Source of the DNA: Ornithodoros turicata
Lineage: Eukaryota > Arthropoda > Arachnida > Ixodida > Argasidae
Direction: 5' to 3'
DNA: 64,000 nucleotides
Assembly (NCBI RefSeq): GCF_037126465.1
Contig: NC_088205.1
Span: 30,797,482-30,861,481, forward strand
The notes beneath the pieces were generated by a model. It worked only from the letters and a program-made list of their open reading frames with translations, made no database searches and was not told the origin of the DNA. Positions 63,640 to 64,000 of the stretch are shown here, in pieces. Position numbers and translations under genes: made by a program. The stretch's first letter is position 1. Every line of letters begins with the position of its first letter.

Positions 63640-64000
63640 CGGTATCAACCGCCACCACAAGTGGCATGTGCAGCGCTCAGTTGGAATCTCTATGCATATC
63701 TGATGTATTTTGATCGATGCTGTCACTACTGTGTCGTAGGCGACCTGGAGCCCATTCTTCTTAATTGTCCATGCTACCAACCTTCCCGAACCGCTCTCTC
63801 TGAGATGCTAAGTCAGTTGGAATTTCATCCCTTCTCCTGGCCAAATCCAGCCCATCAACGCTCCGCGATGAGAGCGTTTTGTCTTTTTGGACACAACAGA
63901 ACGTCGATCCTTGTGGTGAAGGGGCACATTATTTCATCCCTCCTTATGTCAGCAGTGGGGTAGAGTATCGCCCCTAGCGACGAAATTCCCCATTATTAAC
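63640..64000 (+). pseudogene. LINE ORF2 C-terminus and 3' end
   Basis: 5'-truncated non-LTR retrotransposon. The ORF to 63963 carries the C-terminal Cys/His motif CHYCVVGDLEPILLNCPCY followed by R..L...L spacing (typical CCHC-like end of I/R1/Jockey-type ORF2). The 3' untranslated region runs to the window edge. Part upstream of about 63650 is not recognisable. Confidence 0.7.

Overview
The window looks like a gene-poor, transposon-saturated piece of an arthropod nuclear genome, most likely an ixodid (hard) tick. The evidence is a 283-bp tRNA-derived SINE of the Ruka type (41634-41916, A and B boxes intact, 12-bp target duplication), plus BEL/Pao, gypsy, copia, I-type LINE, mariner, P/THAP, hAT-like and Polinton elements packed into 64 kb. 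I found no convincing single-copy host gene. Species is not resolvable from the sequence alone.

1-19.6 kb: an ~83-bp satellite (1-1549, 4537-4556, 10819-11066) has been split by nested insertions. Two DNA elements with CACTCT/CGCTCT termini sit in it at TA dinucleotides. The first (1552-4534) carries a 1.42-kb LTR mini-retrotransposon with identical 131-bp LTRs. The second (11069-18356) carries a young, almost intact 5.9-kb BEL/Pao element. Between them are a broken LINE and a 3'-truncated gypsy joined tail to tail. A dead mariner follows.

19.6-30.4 kb: MITEs, diverged tick-type repeats, and a four-level nest. A copia fragment is broken by an LTR retroelement with 161-bp LTRs. That LTR is split by a P/THAP transposon with 35-bp TIRs and a 7-bp duplication. 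The left TIR of the P element is split by a 737-bp MITE.

30.5-46.0 kb is the highlight: a Polinton/Maverick (adintovirus-like) element. Its true ends are at 30477 and 45966 (AG...CT termini, ~1.26-kb TIRs, 6-bp duplication GTCGCT). The right end is hidden because a 6-kb transposon (39800-45829) landed inside the right TIR. Excluding that insertion it is ~9.5 kb. It encodes, in a compact minus-strand cluster with ATGA overlaps, a small acidic-tailed protein, an A32/FtsK-like packaging ATPase, a pX-like basic protein, a conserved 162-aa protein, a chromodomain integrase, a truncated structural-type protein and a protein-primed-type family B DNA polymerase. A small gene faces the other way at the left. 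Both TIRs carry a TATA box facing inward. The capsid block is missing, and a deletion scar near 35.18 kb explains this. A separate Polinton fragment at 58.1-59.6 kb carries exactly such a major capsid gene.

46-64 kb: large elements with CCCAG termini whose arms are built from short self-similar words (AAGTGG/CCACTT and others), a gypsy gag fragment, a clean hAT with 8-bp duplication, an inverted tandem array of tRNA-like units, the capsid fragment, unidentified ORFs and the 3' end of a LINE. Nearly all protein-coding pieces are parts of mobile elements, and most have one or a few frameshifts.
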